DNA of 64,000 bases from CAWGXZ01 sp963826695 (GCA_963826695.1 CAWGXZ010000006.1:427583-491582); one strand, 5' to 3'. Shown: positions 8,816 through 20,383, counted from the stretch's first letter. Made by a program: numbers and translations. The notes: generated from the sequence alone by a model not told the origin.

Positions 8816-10489
8816 ATGCTCCGACTGACCGAACTGCGCCTGCCGCTAGACCATCCCGAGGAGGCGCTGCACCAAGCCGTCTTCGCCCGCCTCGGCACGC
8901 AGCCGGCGGAGATGACCGTCTTCAAGCGCAGCGTCGACGCCCGCAAGAAGAGCGGCCCCGTCTTCACCTACACCGTCGACTGCAGCCTCGCCTCGCCGGC
9001 CGAAGAAGCGGAGGTCCTGCGCACCCGCGCCGCCGACCCGCACCTGCGCCCGGCGCCGGACACGCGCTACCGCCCCGTCGGCCACGCGCCCGCCGACTTC
9101 GCCGCCGCCGCCGACACACGCCGCCCGGTGGTCGTCGGCTTCGGCCCCTGCGGCATCTTTGCGGCGCTGGTGCTGGCGCAGATGGGGCTGCGGCCGATCG
9201 TGCTCGAGCGCGGCAAGGCGGTGCGCGAGCGCACCCGGGACACCTGGGATCTCTGGCGCAAGCGAAACCTGCACCCCGAGTCGAATGTCCAGTTCGGCGA
9301 AGGCGGCGCCGGCACCTTTTCCGACGGCAAGCTGTGGAGCCAGATCAGCGATCCGCGGCACCTGACGCGCAAGGTGATCGCCGAGTTCGTCAAGGCCGGT
9401 GCGCCGGAGGAAATCGCCTGGATCGCCAAGCCGCATATCGGCACCTTCCGGCTGGTCGGCGTGGTCGAGAAGATGCGCGCCGAGATCGAATCGCTGGGCG
9501 GCGAGGTGCGCTTCGGCCAGCGCGTCGTCGACTGGCTGATCGAGCCGGTGCCCTGCGGCAGCCTCGCGATCCGCGGGCTGACGCTGGCCTCGGGCGAGCA
9601 GCTGCGCGCCGACACGGTGGTGATTGCCCTGGGCCACAGCGCGCGCGACAGCTTTGCCGCGCTGCACGAGCGCGGCGTGGCGATGGAGCCGAAGCCGTTC
9701 TCGGTCGGCTTTCGCATCGAGCATCCGCAGGGACTGATCGACCGCGCCCGCTGGGGCCGCCATGCCGGCCATCCGCTGCTCGGCGCGGCCGACTACAAGC
9801 TGGTGCACCACGCCGGCAACGGCCGCTCGGTCTACAGCTTCTGCATGTGCCCGGGCGGCACCGTGGTGGCGGCGACCTCCGAGCCGGGCCGCGTCGTCAC
9901 CAACGGCATGAGCCAGTACTCGCGCAACGAGCGCAATGCCAACGCCGGCATCGTCGTCGGCATCGGACCGGCGGACTGGGCGCTGGCGCCCGGCGCGGCC
10001 GGCGTGCCTGCGGCGCTCGCCGGCATCGCCTTCCAGCGCCACTGGGAATCGCGCGCCTTCGAGCTGGGCGGCGGCGACTACAGCGCGCCCGCACAGCGCG
10101 TCGGCGACTTCCTTGCCGGCCGCGCCTCGCAGCAACTCGGCAGCGTGCAGCCGTCGTACACGCCGGGCGTGCGTCTCGTCGACCTGGGCGATCCGGCGCG
10201 GCCGGCGCTGCCCGGCTTTGCGATCGACGCCATCCGCGAGGCGCTGCCGGCGTTCGAGCGGCAGATTGCCGGCTTCGCCATGGCCGATGCGCTGCTCACC
10301 GGCGTCGAAACCCGCACCTCGTCGCCGCTGCGGATTCCCCGCGGCCGCGACTACCAGAGCATCAACGTCGCGGGCCTCTACCCTGCCGGCGAGGGCGCCG
10401 GTTACGCTGGCGGCATCATGTCGGCTGGTGTCGACGGCATCGAGGTGGCCGAAGCGGTCGGCCGCGCCCTGCTGCCGACGCAAAACTGA
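8816..10489 (+). CDS. NAD(P)/FAD-dependent oxidoreductase (uncharacterised flavoprotein family)
   Basis: A 557-residue flavoprotein resembling the uncharacterised FAD-dependent dehydrogenases of COG2509. Residues about 100-125 contain the dinucleotide-binding motif VVGFGPCGIFAALVLAQMG, followed by VLERGKAVRERTRDTW. FGEGGAGTFSDGKL and the C-terminal GAGYAGGIMSAGVDG complete the FAD site. I placed the start at ATG 8816 (MLRLTELRL); the same frame stays open upstream into the inverted repeat, which is not coding. fumC follows after 33 bp, but no functional link is evident. The substrate is unknown. Confidence 0.85.
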   Translation: MLRLTELRLPLDHPEEALHQAVFARLGTQPAEMTVFKRSVDARKKSGPVFTYTVDCSLASPAEEAEVLRTRAADPHLRPAPDTRYRPVGHAPADFAAAADTRRPVVVGFGPCGIFAALVLAQMGLRPIVLERGKAVRERTRDTWDLWRKRNLHPESNVQFGEGGAGTFSDGKLWSQISDPRHLTRKVIAEFVKAGAPEEIAWIAKPHIGTFRLVGVVEKMRAEIESLGGEVRFGQRVVDWLIEPVPCGSLAIRGLTLASGEQLRADTVVIALGHSARDSFAALHERGVAMEPKPFSVGFRIEHPQGLIDRARWGRHAGHPLLGAADYKLVHHAGNGRSVYSFCMCPGGTVVAATSEPGRVVTNGMSQYSRNERNANAGIVVGIGPADWALAPGAAGVPAALAGIAFQRHWESRAFELGGGDYSAPAQRVGDFLAGRASQQLGSVQPSYTPGVRLVDLGDPARPALPGFAIDAIREALPAFERQIAGFAMADALLTGVETRTSSPLRIPRGRDYQSINVAGLYPAGEGAGYAGGIMSAGVDGIEVAEAVGRALLPTQN

Positions 10490-10522
10490 ACGCGGCGTGA
10501 CCGCACCCCAAGGAGATAGGCG

Positions 10523-11917
<1,395 letters not shown>

Positions 11918-12182
11918 TGGGTTGAGGTGTCGGGCGGGACACTGCCGGGCGCTTCGTGGCAGATTCGGGCTGGTCGGCCGGGGTCGCCGTCGAGCCGATT
12001 GAGGGTCGCGATACACCCCCGGGTGTTTTCGTACAAGGGGATTGTCCCTCTGCGTTTTAGGGGCCTTGTGGTCTACAACTTAGGGGGCTGAGATCGGCTG
12101 CGAGCCTGCAGCCGGTGCCTCCGCAGCATCCCGCCACGACCGCTGACCTCCTTCTGCGAGGCAGCCCCCCGGAGACTCTGAG

Positions 12183-14393
12183 ATGAAGCAATTTCCCATG
12201 CCTGCGCGGCGAGGCGTTCGCGCCGGACTGGCGCTGGTCGGCGCGACCCTGACGAGCGCTGCACTGATCGGCTGCGGTGGTGGCGATGGAGTTGGCAATA
12301 TCGGCCTGCGGGTCGATGTTCTCTCTTCTGCCAATCCGCAATTCGTTTCGGGCGGCGACGCGCTCGTCAGCATCGGCGGAAACCCTCCCGAGGGCACCCG
12401 CATGCGCGTGCAGCTCAACGGCGCCGACATCAGCAGCGCGTTTCAGGCCGGCACGACCGTCGGCGGCAAGCCGACCGCGGTGGTCACCGGGCTGCGCAAT
12501 GGCGAGAACGTCATCACTGCCGAGGTGCTGAACATTGGCGACAGCGCCTCGTACGGCACTGCTGCACTGACACTGACCAACCATCCGCGCAACGGGCCGA
12601 TGTTCTCCGGCCCCCGCGAGACGCCGTTCATCTGCCAGACGCAAAGCTTCCTCATGCCCGACGGCAGCAACCTCGGTGCGCCGCTCGATCCGAACGACTG
12701 CTCGATCGCGACGCGCGTCGACTATGTGTACCGCACGACGGCAACGACCGGCACGGCATTCAAGCCGCTTGCCAGCCGTACCGCGCCGCTGCCGGCCGAC
12801 GTGGCCAGGACGACGACCAATGAAGGCCGCTCGGTACCCTACGTGGTGCGCATCGAAACCGGCACCGCCAACCGGGCGATCTACCAGACCTCGGTGCTTC
12901 ACGACCCGACCACCGAAGCAACGCCGACGTTCAACCGCGCACCCGCAGGCTGGAACGGCCGGCTCATCTACACCTTTGGCGGCGGCTGCACCGGCGGCTG
13001 GTATCGGCAGGGTACCAACACCGGGGGTGTGCTCGAGGACAAGATCCTCAGCCAGGGCTATGCCATGGCGTCGTCGTCGCTCAACGTCTTCGGCAACAAC
13101 TGCCAGGACCTGACGGCCGCCGAGTCGATGGCGATGGTGAAGGAGCGCTTCATCGAGACCTACGGTCCGCCGCGCTACACGATGGGCTTCGGCTGCTCGG
13201 GCGGCTCCTACCAGCAGCACCAGATCGGCGACAACTACCCGGGCTTGCTCGACGGCATCATCCCGGGGTGCAGCTTCCCGGAAGTCGCCTTTGGGACGGT
13301 GCATTCGATCACCGACCAGCGCCTGCTCGGTCACTATTTCCGTGATGTCGTGCCCAACACCTTCACTGCCGACCAGCAGCGCAGGATTGCAGGCGTCCAG
13401 AACGTGGAGACGATCTACACCGGAACCGTCTACAACGGCGCGCTGCGGATCGCACCCAACACCTTCTGCCCCGCCGTGCTGCCGGTCGAGCAGCGCTACA
13501 ACGCCACGACGAACCCGCGCGGCGTGCGATGCGACATCTACGACCACACGGTCAACGTGTTCGGGCGCGACCCGGCGACGGGCTTCGCCCGCCGTCCGCT
13601 CGACAACGTCGGTATCCAGTACGGATTGAAGGCGCTCAACGAAGGCGTGATCACGGTTGCGCAGTTCCTCGACCTCAATGCCGCGGTCGGCGGCTACGAC
13701 CGCGATGCGAACTTCGTTGCGCAGCGCACCGTCGGCGATACCGAGGCGATGAAGCAGGCCTATCAGACCGGGCGTTTGACCAGTGGCGGCGGCGGGTTGA
13801 AGGACATCCCGATCATCGACTACCGCGCCTACAACGACGAGCTTGCCGGCGGCGACATCCACCTGCGCTACCACTCGTTCTCGATGCGCGAGCGGCTGGC
13901 GAAGGCCAATGGCGACGCGGACAACCACGTGATGCTTCACGAGGACAACCGCTACGGCCTCTACAGCACCGACAGTCCGCTGTTGATGCGGGCGATTGCC
14001 GAAATGGACCGCTGGCTGGCCAACATCGCAGCCGACACGTCGAGCGACAGCAAGCACCGCAAGGTCGTCAGGAACAAGCCGGCGACGCTGGTCGAGGGCT
14101 GCATGAGCAAGGATGCGTCGCCGACCTTCATTGCCGAAACGCAGCGCCAGGACAGCGGCCAGTGCGCGGCGCTGTATCCGGCGCCGGCCTCGCCGCGGTT
14201 CGTTGCCGGAGCGCCGATCGCCTCGGACGTGATCAAGTGCCAGCTCAAGCCGGTGGCGCTCGGTGACTACCGCGTCGCCCTGACCGCCGCCGAACAGACG
14301 CGTCTGGCAGCGATCTTCCCTGCCGGGGTCTGCAACTGGACCGCCGCAGGGATCGAACAACAAGGACTGCGTGGAACCTGGCTCAGGTTCTGA
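12183..14393 (+). CDS. DUF6351-family lipoprotein (predicted alpha/beta-hydrolase-like)
   Basis: A 736-residue predicted lipoprotein with signal peptide and lipobox LIGC (Cys31) followed by GGGDG. The body matches my recollection of the uncharacterised DUF6351 family. The block GRLIYTFGGGCTGGWYRQG and the nucleophile-elbow-like GFGCSGGSYQQHQIGDNYPG resemble tannase-like or PHB-depolymerase-like hydrolases, so hydrolysis of an ester or polymer is possible. Many Cys residues suggest disulfides. It stands alone, with 265 bp upstream and a strong terminator downstream. The function is not known. Confidence 0.75.
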   Translation: MKQFPMPARRGVRAGLALVGATLTSAALIGCGGGDGVGNIGLRVDVLSSANPQFVSGGDALVSIGGNPPEGTRMRVQLNGADISSAFQAGTTVGGKPTAVVTGLRNGENVITAEVLNIGDSASYGTAALTLTNHPRNGPMFSGPRETPFICQTQSFLMPDGSNLGAPLDPNDCSIATRVDYVYRTTATTGTAFKPLASRTAPLPADVARTTTNEGRSVPYVVRIETGTANRAIYQTSVLHDPTTEATPTFNRAPAGWNGRLIYTFGGGCTGGWYRQGTNTGGVLEDKILSQGYAMASSSLNVFGNNCQDLTAAESMAMVKERFIETYGPPRYTMGFGCSGGSYQQHQIGDNYPGLLDGIIPGCSFPEVAFGTVHSITDQRLLGHYFRDVVPNTFTADQQRRIAGVQNVETIYTGTVYNGALRIAPNTFCPAVLPVEQRYNATTNPRGVRCDIYDHTVNVFGRDPATGFARRPLDNVGIQYGLKALNEGVITVAQFLDLNAAVGGYDRDANFVAQRTVGDTEAMKQAYQTGRLTSGGGGLKDIPIIDYRAYNDELAGGDIHLRYHSFSMRERLAKANGDADNHVMLHEDNRYGLYSTDSPLLMRAIAEMDRWLANIAADTSSDSKHRKVVRNKPATLVEGCMSKDASPTFIAETQRQDSGQCAALYPAPASPRFVAGAPIASDVIKCQLKPVALGDYRVALTAAEQTRLAAIFPAGVCNWTAAGIEQQGLRGTWLRF

Positions 14394-14708
14394 GCGGCCG
14401 GTCTCCTGAAAAGGGCGCTTCGGCGCCCTTTTGCTTTGCTGCTGCACAAAACCCGCGACCGCGCCGGGCGGTTGCCTCGATCGGGCTCCAAAGGAATCAT
14501 TTCGCGATGAAGGGGCCTTTCCTTGCTCTTATTCGGTCGGAAACGATGTCCCGGTGTGCGAAGCTCGGCACTTCGGGCGGCGGGCGTGGTCGGTGCAGGC
14601 TTGCTGCGCGGCTGCCCGATGAACTGCGAGACCGACTGCGTAGGCCGGGTCCTCACCGGATGAATTGATGCTGTTTTCTCGTCACGGAGGCATGGCTTCC
14701 GAGAATCC
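14394..14708. other. intergenic region between DUF6351 gene and signalling island
   Basis: About 315 bp. The first part holds a strong terminator at 14409-14432. The rest presumably contains the promoter of the REC-PAS-EAL gene, but I see no convincing -35/-10 pair and no gene. Confidence 0.5.
14409..14432 (+). terminator. Rho-independent terminator of DUF6351 gene
   Basis: AAAAGGGCGC, loop ttcg, GCGCCCTTTT: a perfect 10-bp stem with a UUCG-type tetraloop followed by a T-rich end, 15 bp after the stop codon. Confidence 0.85.
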
Positions 14709-17700
14709 ATGAGTGCGCCGATCCGAATCCTTCTTGTCGAGGATCGGGTCGAGGACGCCGAACTGCTTCTCAACGACCTGCGCCACAGCGGGCTGGCGAT
14801 TGAGTCGCACTGGGTCGACACGCCGCAGGCGCTGCAGCGGGCGCTCGACGAGTTCACGCCGGACCTGATCCTTTCCGACTATTCGATGCCGGCCTTCGGT
14901 TCGGGGGGCGGCATGCAGCTGCTGGCGATGGCGCGGGAGCGCATGCCCGAAGTGCCGTTCATCTTCGTTTCTGGAACGATCGGCGAGGACCGCGCGATCG
15001 AGGCGCTGCGCCGCGGTGCCGCCGACTACGTGCTGAAGAACCACCGCGCGAGGCTGGTGCCGGCGGTCGCCCGGGCGATGGCCGGTGTTCGCGAGCGGCG
15101 TGAGCGTATGTCGGCCGAACGGGCCCGCGACGAGACCGAGCGACGTTTCCGCCTGTTCATGGAGCATTTTCCCGGCTGCGCCTACATGAAGGACGTGGAG
15201 GGGCGCTTCACCTACGTCAACCATGGCATCGAGGAGGCACTCGGCAAGCCGGCAAGCGAGCTGATCGGCGCGACGCTCGACGGCATCGTGCCCGATGCGG
15301 TCGCCCGGGAAGCACAGGCCAGCCACCAGGCCGTCGTGGCTTCCGGGCAGACCCAGAGCCGGCTGTTCGAACTGCAGACGCCGAACGGCTGGCGGTCGTT
15401 CCTGGTCCACCGCTTCGCTGTACCCGACGCGTCGGGCAGCTCGCTGCTCGTCGGCGGCATCGCCACCGACATGACCCAGCAGCTTGCTGCCGAGCGTTCG
15501 CTGGCGTCGAGCGAAGAGCGCTTTCGCAGCATCGCGGAAGCGACCCAGGAGTGGATCTGGGAGATGGACCGCGAGGGCGTCTACACGTTCTGCAGCCCGG
15601 CTGCCGAGGCGATTACCGGCTATGCACCCGATGCGCTGGTCGGCCGTTCGTCGCTCGAGCTCATCTACGCGCGGGCCCGCGTCGGCGTCGGCCGCGAACT
15701 GCAGCTGGCGGTGGCAGAAAAGCGGGGCTGGCGCGGTTTGGTGCTGCGGCTGCAGCATCGCAACGGCGCCACCCTCTGGCTCGACAGCAACGGCTTTCCG
15801 CTGTTCTGCAAGGACGGAGAAGTCGTCGGATTTCGCGGCGCAGCCCGCGACATCACCCAGCGCATCCTGCAGGAGCGGCGAATTGCCCGGCTGAGCCGCA
15901 TCCATGCGGTGCTGAGCGAGATCAACTCGGCCATCATCCGTGTCAGCGACCGTACCGAGCTGTTCCACGACGCCTGTCGCATTGCCGGTGAGCACGGGGG
16001 CTTTCCGCTGGCCTGGGTCGGGCTGATTTCCGGGCCGACGCATCAGGTGCAACCCCTTGTCTGGCACGGCGATGACGATGGCTACATGGTCGAGCTTGCG
16101 GCGCGCCCCGGAGGGCGGGTCGAAGAAGACCTGATCCGGCAGGCCCTGGCCGACCGGCACACGGTGGTCGTCAACGACATCCAGAACGATCCGCAGGTGA
16201 AATCGGGCGCCGCGGCGCTGGAGCGCGGCTATCGCTCGATGCTTGCCATGCCGCTCTTGTGCGAGCAGGCGCCGGTCGGGGTGATGATGCTCTACGCGGC
16301 CGGGACGGGCTTCTTCACCGGCGATGAACTGAAGCTGCTCGACAACCTCGGCGCTGACATCTCCTTCGCGCTCGATCATCTCGCCAAGGACGAGCAGCTG
16401 GCGTTCGTCTCCTACTACGACGTGCTGACCGAGTTGCCCAACCGGCAACTGTTCTTCGAGCGGCTGGGCCAGATGGCGCAGACGACGCGCAGCGACGACA
16501 CACCGCTGGCGCTGCTGGTCATCGACATCGACCGCTTCGGCTTCATCAACGACTCGATGGGCCGTGGCGCGGGCGATGCGCTGCTGGTCGAGTTCGCGCG
16601 CCGGCTGCGCGAGTCGTTCAGCGGCTCCGCGACACCGGCGCGCATCAGTGGCGGTCGCTTCGCCGTCGTTATCGAGGGCCTCGAGGGCGCGCTGCTGGCG
16701 CGCCATGTACAGGAGCGCTTGCTGCAGACCCTTGCCGCGCCGGTCCAGCTGGCGGGCGTGCTGCTGCACGTCACGGCCAAGGTCGGCATTGCGCTCTTCC
16801 CGCAGGACGGCGAGCAGGCCGAGCGGCTGTTCATGAACGCCGAGGCGGCGGTACAACGTGCCAAGGAGACCGCCGAAAAGCTGGTCTTCTATGCCTCCGA
16901 GCTGAATGCCCGCGTCGCACAGCGCCTGCACCTGGAAAGCCGCATGCGCGAGGCGCTCGAGCGCAAGCAGTTCGTCCTGCACTACCAGCCGAAGTTCAAC
17001 CTGCAGTCACGACAGATTGCCGGCGTCGAGGCGTTGATCCGCTGGCTCGATCCGGAGCGCGGCCTGATTCCGCCGCTGGACTTCATTCCGCTGCTCGAGG
17101 AAACCGGGCTGATCGTCGAGGTCGGCCGGTGGGTGATCGAGCAGTCGAGCGCCGACATCCGCGCCTGGCGCGCGGCGGGCCTCGAGCCGCCGCGGGTTGC
17201 GGTCAATGTTTCGCAGGCGCAGCTGCGGCAGCCCGATTTCGTCGCCACCGTGCTCACCGCGATCGGTGCCGCGCCCGGGGACGACGGCGGCATCGACCTC
17301 GAAGTCACCGAAAGCCTGGTGATGACCGAGGGCGCGGTCCATATCGACAAGTTGCGCGAGTTGCGCGCCGCCGGCCTGCGCATCCACATGGACGACTTCG
17401 GCACCGGCTATTCGAGCCTTGGCCAGATCGTCCGCCTGCCGCTCGACTTCCTGAAGGTCGATCGCAGCTTCATCAGCGGCATGGCCGACGGCAACGAGCA
17501 CATGGCGATTGTCTCGATGGTCGTCGGCCTGGCGTTGACGCTGAAGCTGCACGTCATTGCCGAAGGCGTCGAGACCGAATCCCAGGCGCGCATGCTCGCC
17601 TCGCTGGGGTGCGAGCAGGGCCAGGGCTGGCTTTTCAGCCGGCCGGTCCCGGCGCCGGCACTGGCCGAGCTGCTGCGCGCCGAACGCATCGCCGAGCCGG

Positions 17701-17750
17701 CAGCGGCGAGCCCGCTGCACGCCTGTCCCGCCGCGGGTGCAGCTGCATGA
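14709..17750 (+). CDS. REC-PAS-PAS-GAF-GGDEF(degenerate)-EAL c-di-GMP phosphodiesterase
   Basis: A 1013-residue signalling protein. The order is: a receiver domain at 1-125 with phospho-acceptor Asp57 in LILSDYSMP; PAS domains at about 145-260 and 270-390; a GAF-like domain at about 400-560; a GGDEF-type domain at about 570-735; and an EAL domain at about 750-1000. The GGDEF signature is replaced by SGGRF (RISGGRFAVV), so cyclase activity is unlikely. The EAL domain keeps VEALIRWLDPERG, VNVSQAQL, EVTESL, DDFGTGYSSLGQ, KVDRSFI and AEGVET, so it should hydrolyse c-di-GMP. Phosphorylation of the receiver by the nearby histidine kinase is plausible. It opens the plus-strand arm of the kai-associated island. 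Confidence 0.88.
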   Translation: MSAPIRILLVEDRVEDAELLLNDLRHSGLAIESHWVDTPQALQRALDEFTPDLILSDYSMPAFGSGGGMQLLAMARERMPEVPFIFVSGTIGEDRAIEALRRGAADYVLKNHRARLVPAVARAMAGVRERRERMSAERARDETERRFRLFMEHFPGCAYMKDVEGRFTYVNHGIEEALGKPASELIGATLDGIVPDAVAREAQASHQAVVASGQTQSRLFELQTPNGWRSFLVHRFAVPDASGSSLLVGGIATDMTQQLAAERSLASSEERFRSIAEATQEWIWEMDREGVYTFCSPAAEAITGYAPDALVGRSSLELIYARARVGVGRELQLAVAEKRGWRGLVLRLQHRNGATLWLDSNGFPLFCKDGEVVGFRGAARDITQRILQERRIARLSRIHAVLSEINSAIIRVSDRTELFHDACRIAGEHGGFPLAWVGLISGPTHQVQPLVWHGDDDGYMVELAARPGGRVEEDLIRQALADRHTVVVNDIQNDPQVKSGAAALERGYRSMLAMPLLCEQAPVGVMMLYAAGTGFFTGDELKLLDNLGADISFALDHLAKDEQLAFVSYYDVLTELPNRQLFFERLGQMAQTTRSDDTPLALLVIDIDRFGFINDSMGRGAGDALLVEFARRLRESFSGSATPARISGGRFAVVIEGLEGALLARHVQERLLQTLAAPVQLAGVLLHVTAKVGIALFPQDGEQAERLFMNAEAAVQRAKETAEKLVFYASELNARVAQRLHLESRMREALERKQFVLHYQPKFNLQSRQIAGVEALIRWLDPERGLIPPLDFIPLLEETGLIVEVGRWVIEQSSADIRAWRAAGLEPPRVAVNVSQAQLRQPDFVATVLTAIGAAPGDDGGIDLEVTESLVMTEGAVHIDKLRELRAAGLRIHMDDFGTGYSSLGQIVRLPLDFLKVDRSFISGMADGNEHMAIVSMVVGLALTLKLHVIAEGVETESQARMLASLGCEQGQGWLFSRPVPAPALAELLRAERIAEPAAASPLHACPAAGAAA

Positions 17751-17867
17751 GCCTGCACGCGCCGGCGCAGCAAGGCGCGCGGGTGCGTCGAGCGACTCCA
17801 GCGTGTGAAGGCCTGCAGTGAGACCGGCACGGGTGCTTGCCTTCCGTGTCGAGGGGCAGCGCTTTGC

Positions 17868-18089
17868 ACGTCCCGCGACCGCGCCGAGGAGATGAAACTG
17901 CTGCGCGACCGGGGTGCCTCGACCTTTGTGCAGGACGCTTCCAGCTCCGTCATCCACGGCAGGGCGGGCGCGGCGATCGCGCCCGGTGCGGCGTCGCACG
18001 TGCTGTCCCCCCAGCGGAGCGCGCTGGCGCTGGTCGGGCTGGTCGCTCGGCGGCGACATCTGTCGATCAGCAGAACCCGCGATGGATGA
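17868..18089 (+). pseudogene. remnant of a CheB-type methylesterase C-terminus
   Basis: The reading DRAEEMKLLRDRGASTF, then QDASSSVIHG, AIAPGAASHVLSPQR and ALALVGLVARR matches the C-terminal end of CheB chemotaxis methylesterases (DGA..MK..RDAGA...QDE.SSVV.GMP..AI..GAA..V). Its stop overlaps the start of the next gene. The catalytic N-terminal part is missing from the 120 bp between this and the EAL gene, so this is a truncated remnant. A complete cheB may once have sat in this operon. Confidence 0.6.
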
Positions 18090-20383
18090 TCCGGCCCACG
18101 ATCGCTCCCGGCCGGTGCGGGTGCTGGTTGCCGAGGACAGCCCGACGCAAGCGCAGCGCCTGTGCCACCTGCTGGAGCAGAACGGCTTCGAGGTGGCGGT
18201 CGGCGCCAACGGCCGGCTGGCGCTCGAGAAGGCAGCGGTATTCATGCCCGACATCGTCATCAGCGATGTCGGCATGCCGGAGATGGACGGCTACGAGTTG
18301 GCCTGGCATGTGAAGGCCGACCCGGCGCTGCGCGGCGTGCCGGTGATCCTGGTGACGACGCTCTCGGACGCGCTCGACGTGATCCGCGGCCTGGAGTGCG
18401 GCGCCGACAATTTCGTGCTCAAGCCGTACGACGACCGGCTGCTGCTCGAGCGCATCCGCCACCTGCTTGCCAACCGCGGGCTGCCCGCCGAACGACGCGG
18501 GGCTCGATCCGATCGAGATTCGCCTGCACGGCGAGCGGCGTTTCATCACCGCCGACCGGCGGCAGATCCTCAACCTGCTGCTGTCGACCTGCGACGCGGC
18601 GGCGCAGCGCAACCAGGATTTGGGTCGCACCCAGGACGAGTTGCGCTTGCTGAATCGCCGCCTCGAGGCCGCGGTGGTCGAAATGGCCGACGCCAACCGC
18701 CTTCTCGACTCGGTCGTCGAGAACATCCCGAACGTGCTCTACGTCAAGGACGCTGCCGACCTGCGCTATCTGCGCATGAACCGGGCCGGGCAGGCGCTCG
18801 GCGGCTACTCGCAGGACGAGGTTCGCGGCAAGACCGATCGCGATTTCCTCGACCCCGCGCAGGCCGAGCAGGCAGAACGACAGGACCGCGAAGTCCTGGC
18901 CAGATCGAAGCCGCTCGAGATTCCCGAGCAGCTGGTGCAGACCCGCCACCACGGCGCGCGCACCCTGCGCATCCGCAAGGTGCCGATCGTCGATGGCAGG
19001 AACCAGCCGCTCTATCTGCTCGGCATCGCCGAGGACGTGACCGAGGACAAGCGGCGCGAGCGCGAGATCCTCCAGCTGAATGCGGCGCTCACGCTGCGCG
19101 CGCAGGAGGTCGAGGCGGCCAACCGCGAGCTCGATGCCTTTACCGCGTCGGTATCGCACGACCTGCGCGCGCCGCTCGGCCATATCGCCGGCTACGCCGA
19201 GATGCTCGAACGCGAGACATCGGGCCAGCTCTCGCCCGACGCCGAGCGCCACCTCGCGACAGTGCGGCGAGCCAGTGCCCAGATGGGCCAGCTGATCGAC
19301 GACCTGCTCGACTTCGCGCGGACCGGCCGCACGCAGTTGCAGCGCCAGCCGGTCGACCTCGCCCGTGTCGTCGCCGACTGCCGCGAGGCGGTGACGCTGG
19401 CAGCCGGCGGTCGGCAAATCGATTGGCACATCGGCGAGCTGCCGACCATTCCCGGCGACGAGGCCATGATCCGGCAGGTGTTTGCCAACCTGCTCGGCAA
19501 TGCCGTCGAGTACACCTCGTCGCGCGAGCGTGCCGAAATCGCGATCGGCAGCCAGATCGACGAAAACGGCCTGCTCGTCGTGCAGGTGCGCGACAACGGC
19601 ATCGGCTTCGACATGGCCGATGCCGACCGGCTGTTCGGTGTCTTCCAGCGGCTGCACGCGGCGGTGGAATTCGAAGGCAGCGGCCTGGGCCTGGCCAATG
19701 TGCGCCGTATCGTTGCGCGGCACGGCGGCGCCACCTGGGCCGAAAGCCGGCCCGGCGAAGGCGCGACGTTCTATTTCTCGCTGCCGCTGCGCGGCGCTGC
19801 AGAAACGGCGAGCGCAGCGCCGCCGCTCGGAGCAGGGCCGACGGCAGAAACCGCTTCCGCTGCGGCTGCGGCTGCGCAACCGCTCGAACCGCCGGCCGAT
19901 GCCGAAGCCGACGCAGACCTCGGCCCCGACTTGGAGCCGCCGCGCGAGGCCGTGCCGGTCGATGACCGGCCGTCCGGCATGGGCGTCGCGTCCGCAGAGG
20001 CGTCCCGAGCGCGTCCTGATATCGCCGCGCCTGCCCTCGCTGCAATCGCTCGCGCCTGGGAGGGCATCGTCGCGGCGCTGCTTCCGGTCGTCGGCCCGGG
20101 CGGCGCCGCGGCGCTCTACCAGCGCAGCCTCTATCTGACGGCGCGCATCTATCCCTGGATTGCCCCGGCGCATGGCGGTTTTCAGGCGCCGATCGACCTG
20201 CGCCTGCTGACCAGCGTGCTCGAGCAGCACGGGGCAGAGGCCTCGAAGGCCGGCCTTGCGCACCTGCAGGCCTTCCGCACGCTGCTCGCGGCACTGGTCG
20301 GGGCATCGCTTACCGAGCAACTGCTTCGGCCCGTGTGGACCGACATCCTGGACGGCACCTTCGGGTCAGCCACTTCGCCATGA
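18082..20383 (+). CDS. REC-PAS sensor histidine kinase with C-terminal extension (one frameshift)
   Basis: A receiver domain reads from ATG 18082 (VRVLVAEDSPTQAQRL, phospho-acceptor in DIVISDVGMPEMDGYEL). The frame breaks near 18484, and the rest of the protein continues one frame over. It has a short helix, a PAS domain (VVENIPNVLYVKDAADLRYL), a HisKA domain with the phospho-His in FTASVSHDLRAPLGHIAGY, and an HATPase with NLLGNAVEYTS, DNGIGFD and GSGLGLANVRRI. One surplus base in the run gggctgcccgccg explains the break. After an Ala/Pro-rich linker comes an unrecognised domain of about 115 residues (ALYQRSLYLTARIYPW ... LLAALVGASLTEQLLRPVW). Its stop overlaps the kaiC-like start (ATGA), coupling the two. 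Confidence 0.8.

Noticed and set aside
14682..16982. Long minus-strand open frame opposite the REC-PAS-EAL gene
   Set aside because: Antisense shadow of a clearly coding multidomain gene; composition is typical of high-GC shadows.
18470..18500. Programmed ribosomal frameshift in the histidine kinase
   Set aside because: No slippery heptamer or stimulatory structure is visible, and similar one-base insertions occur in other genes here, so an error is simpler.
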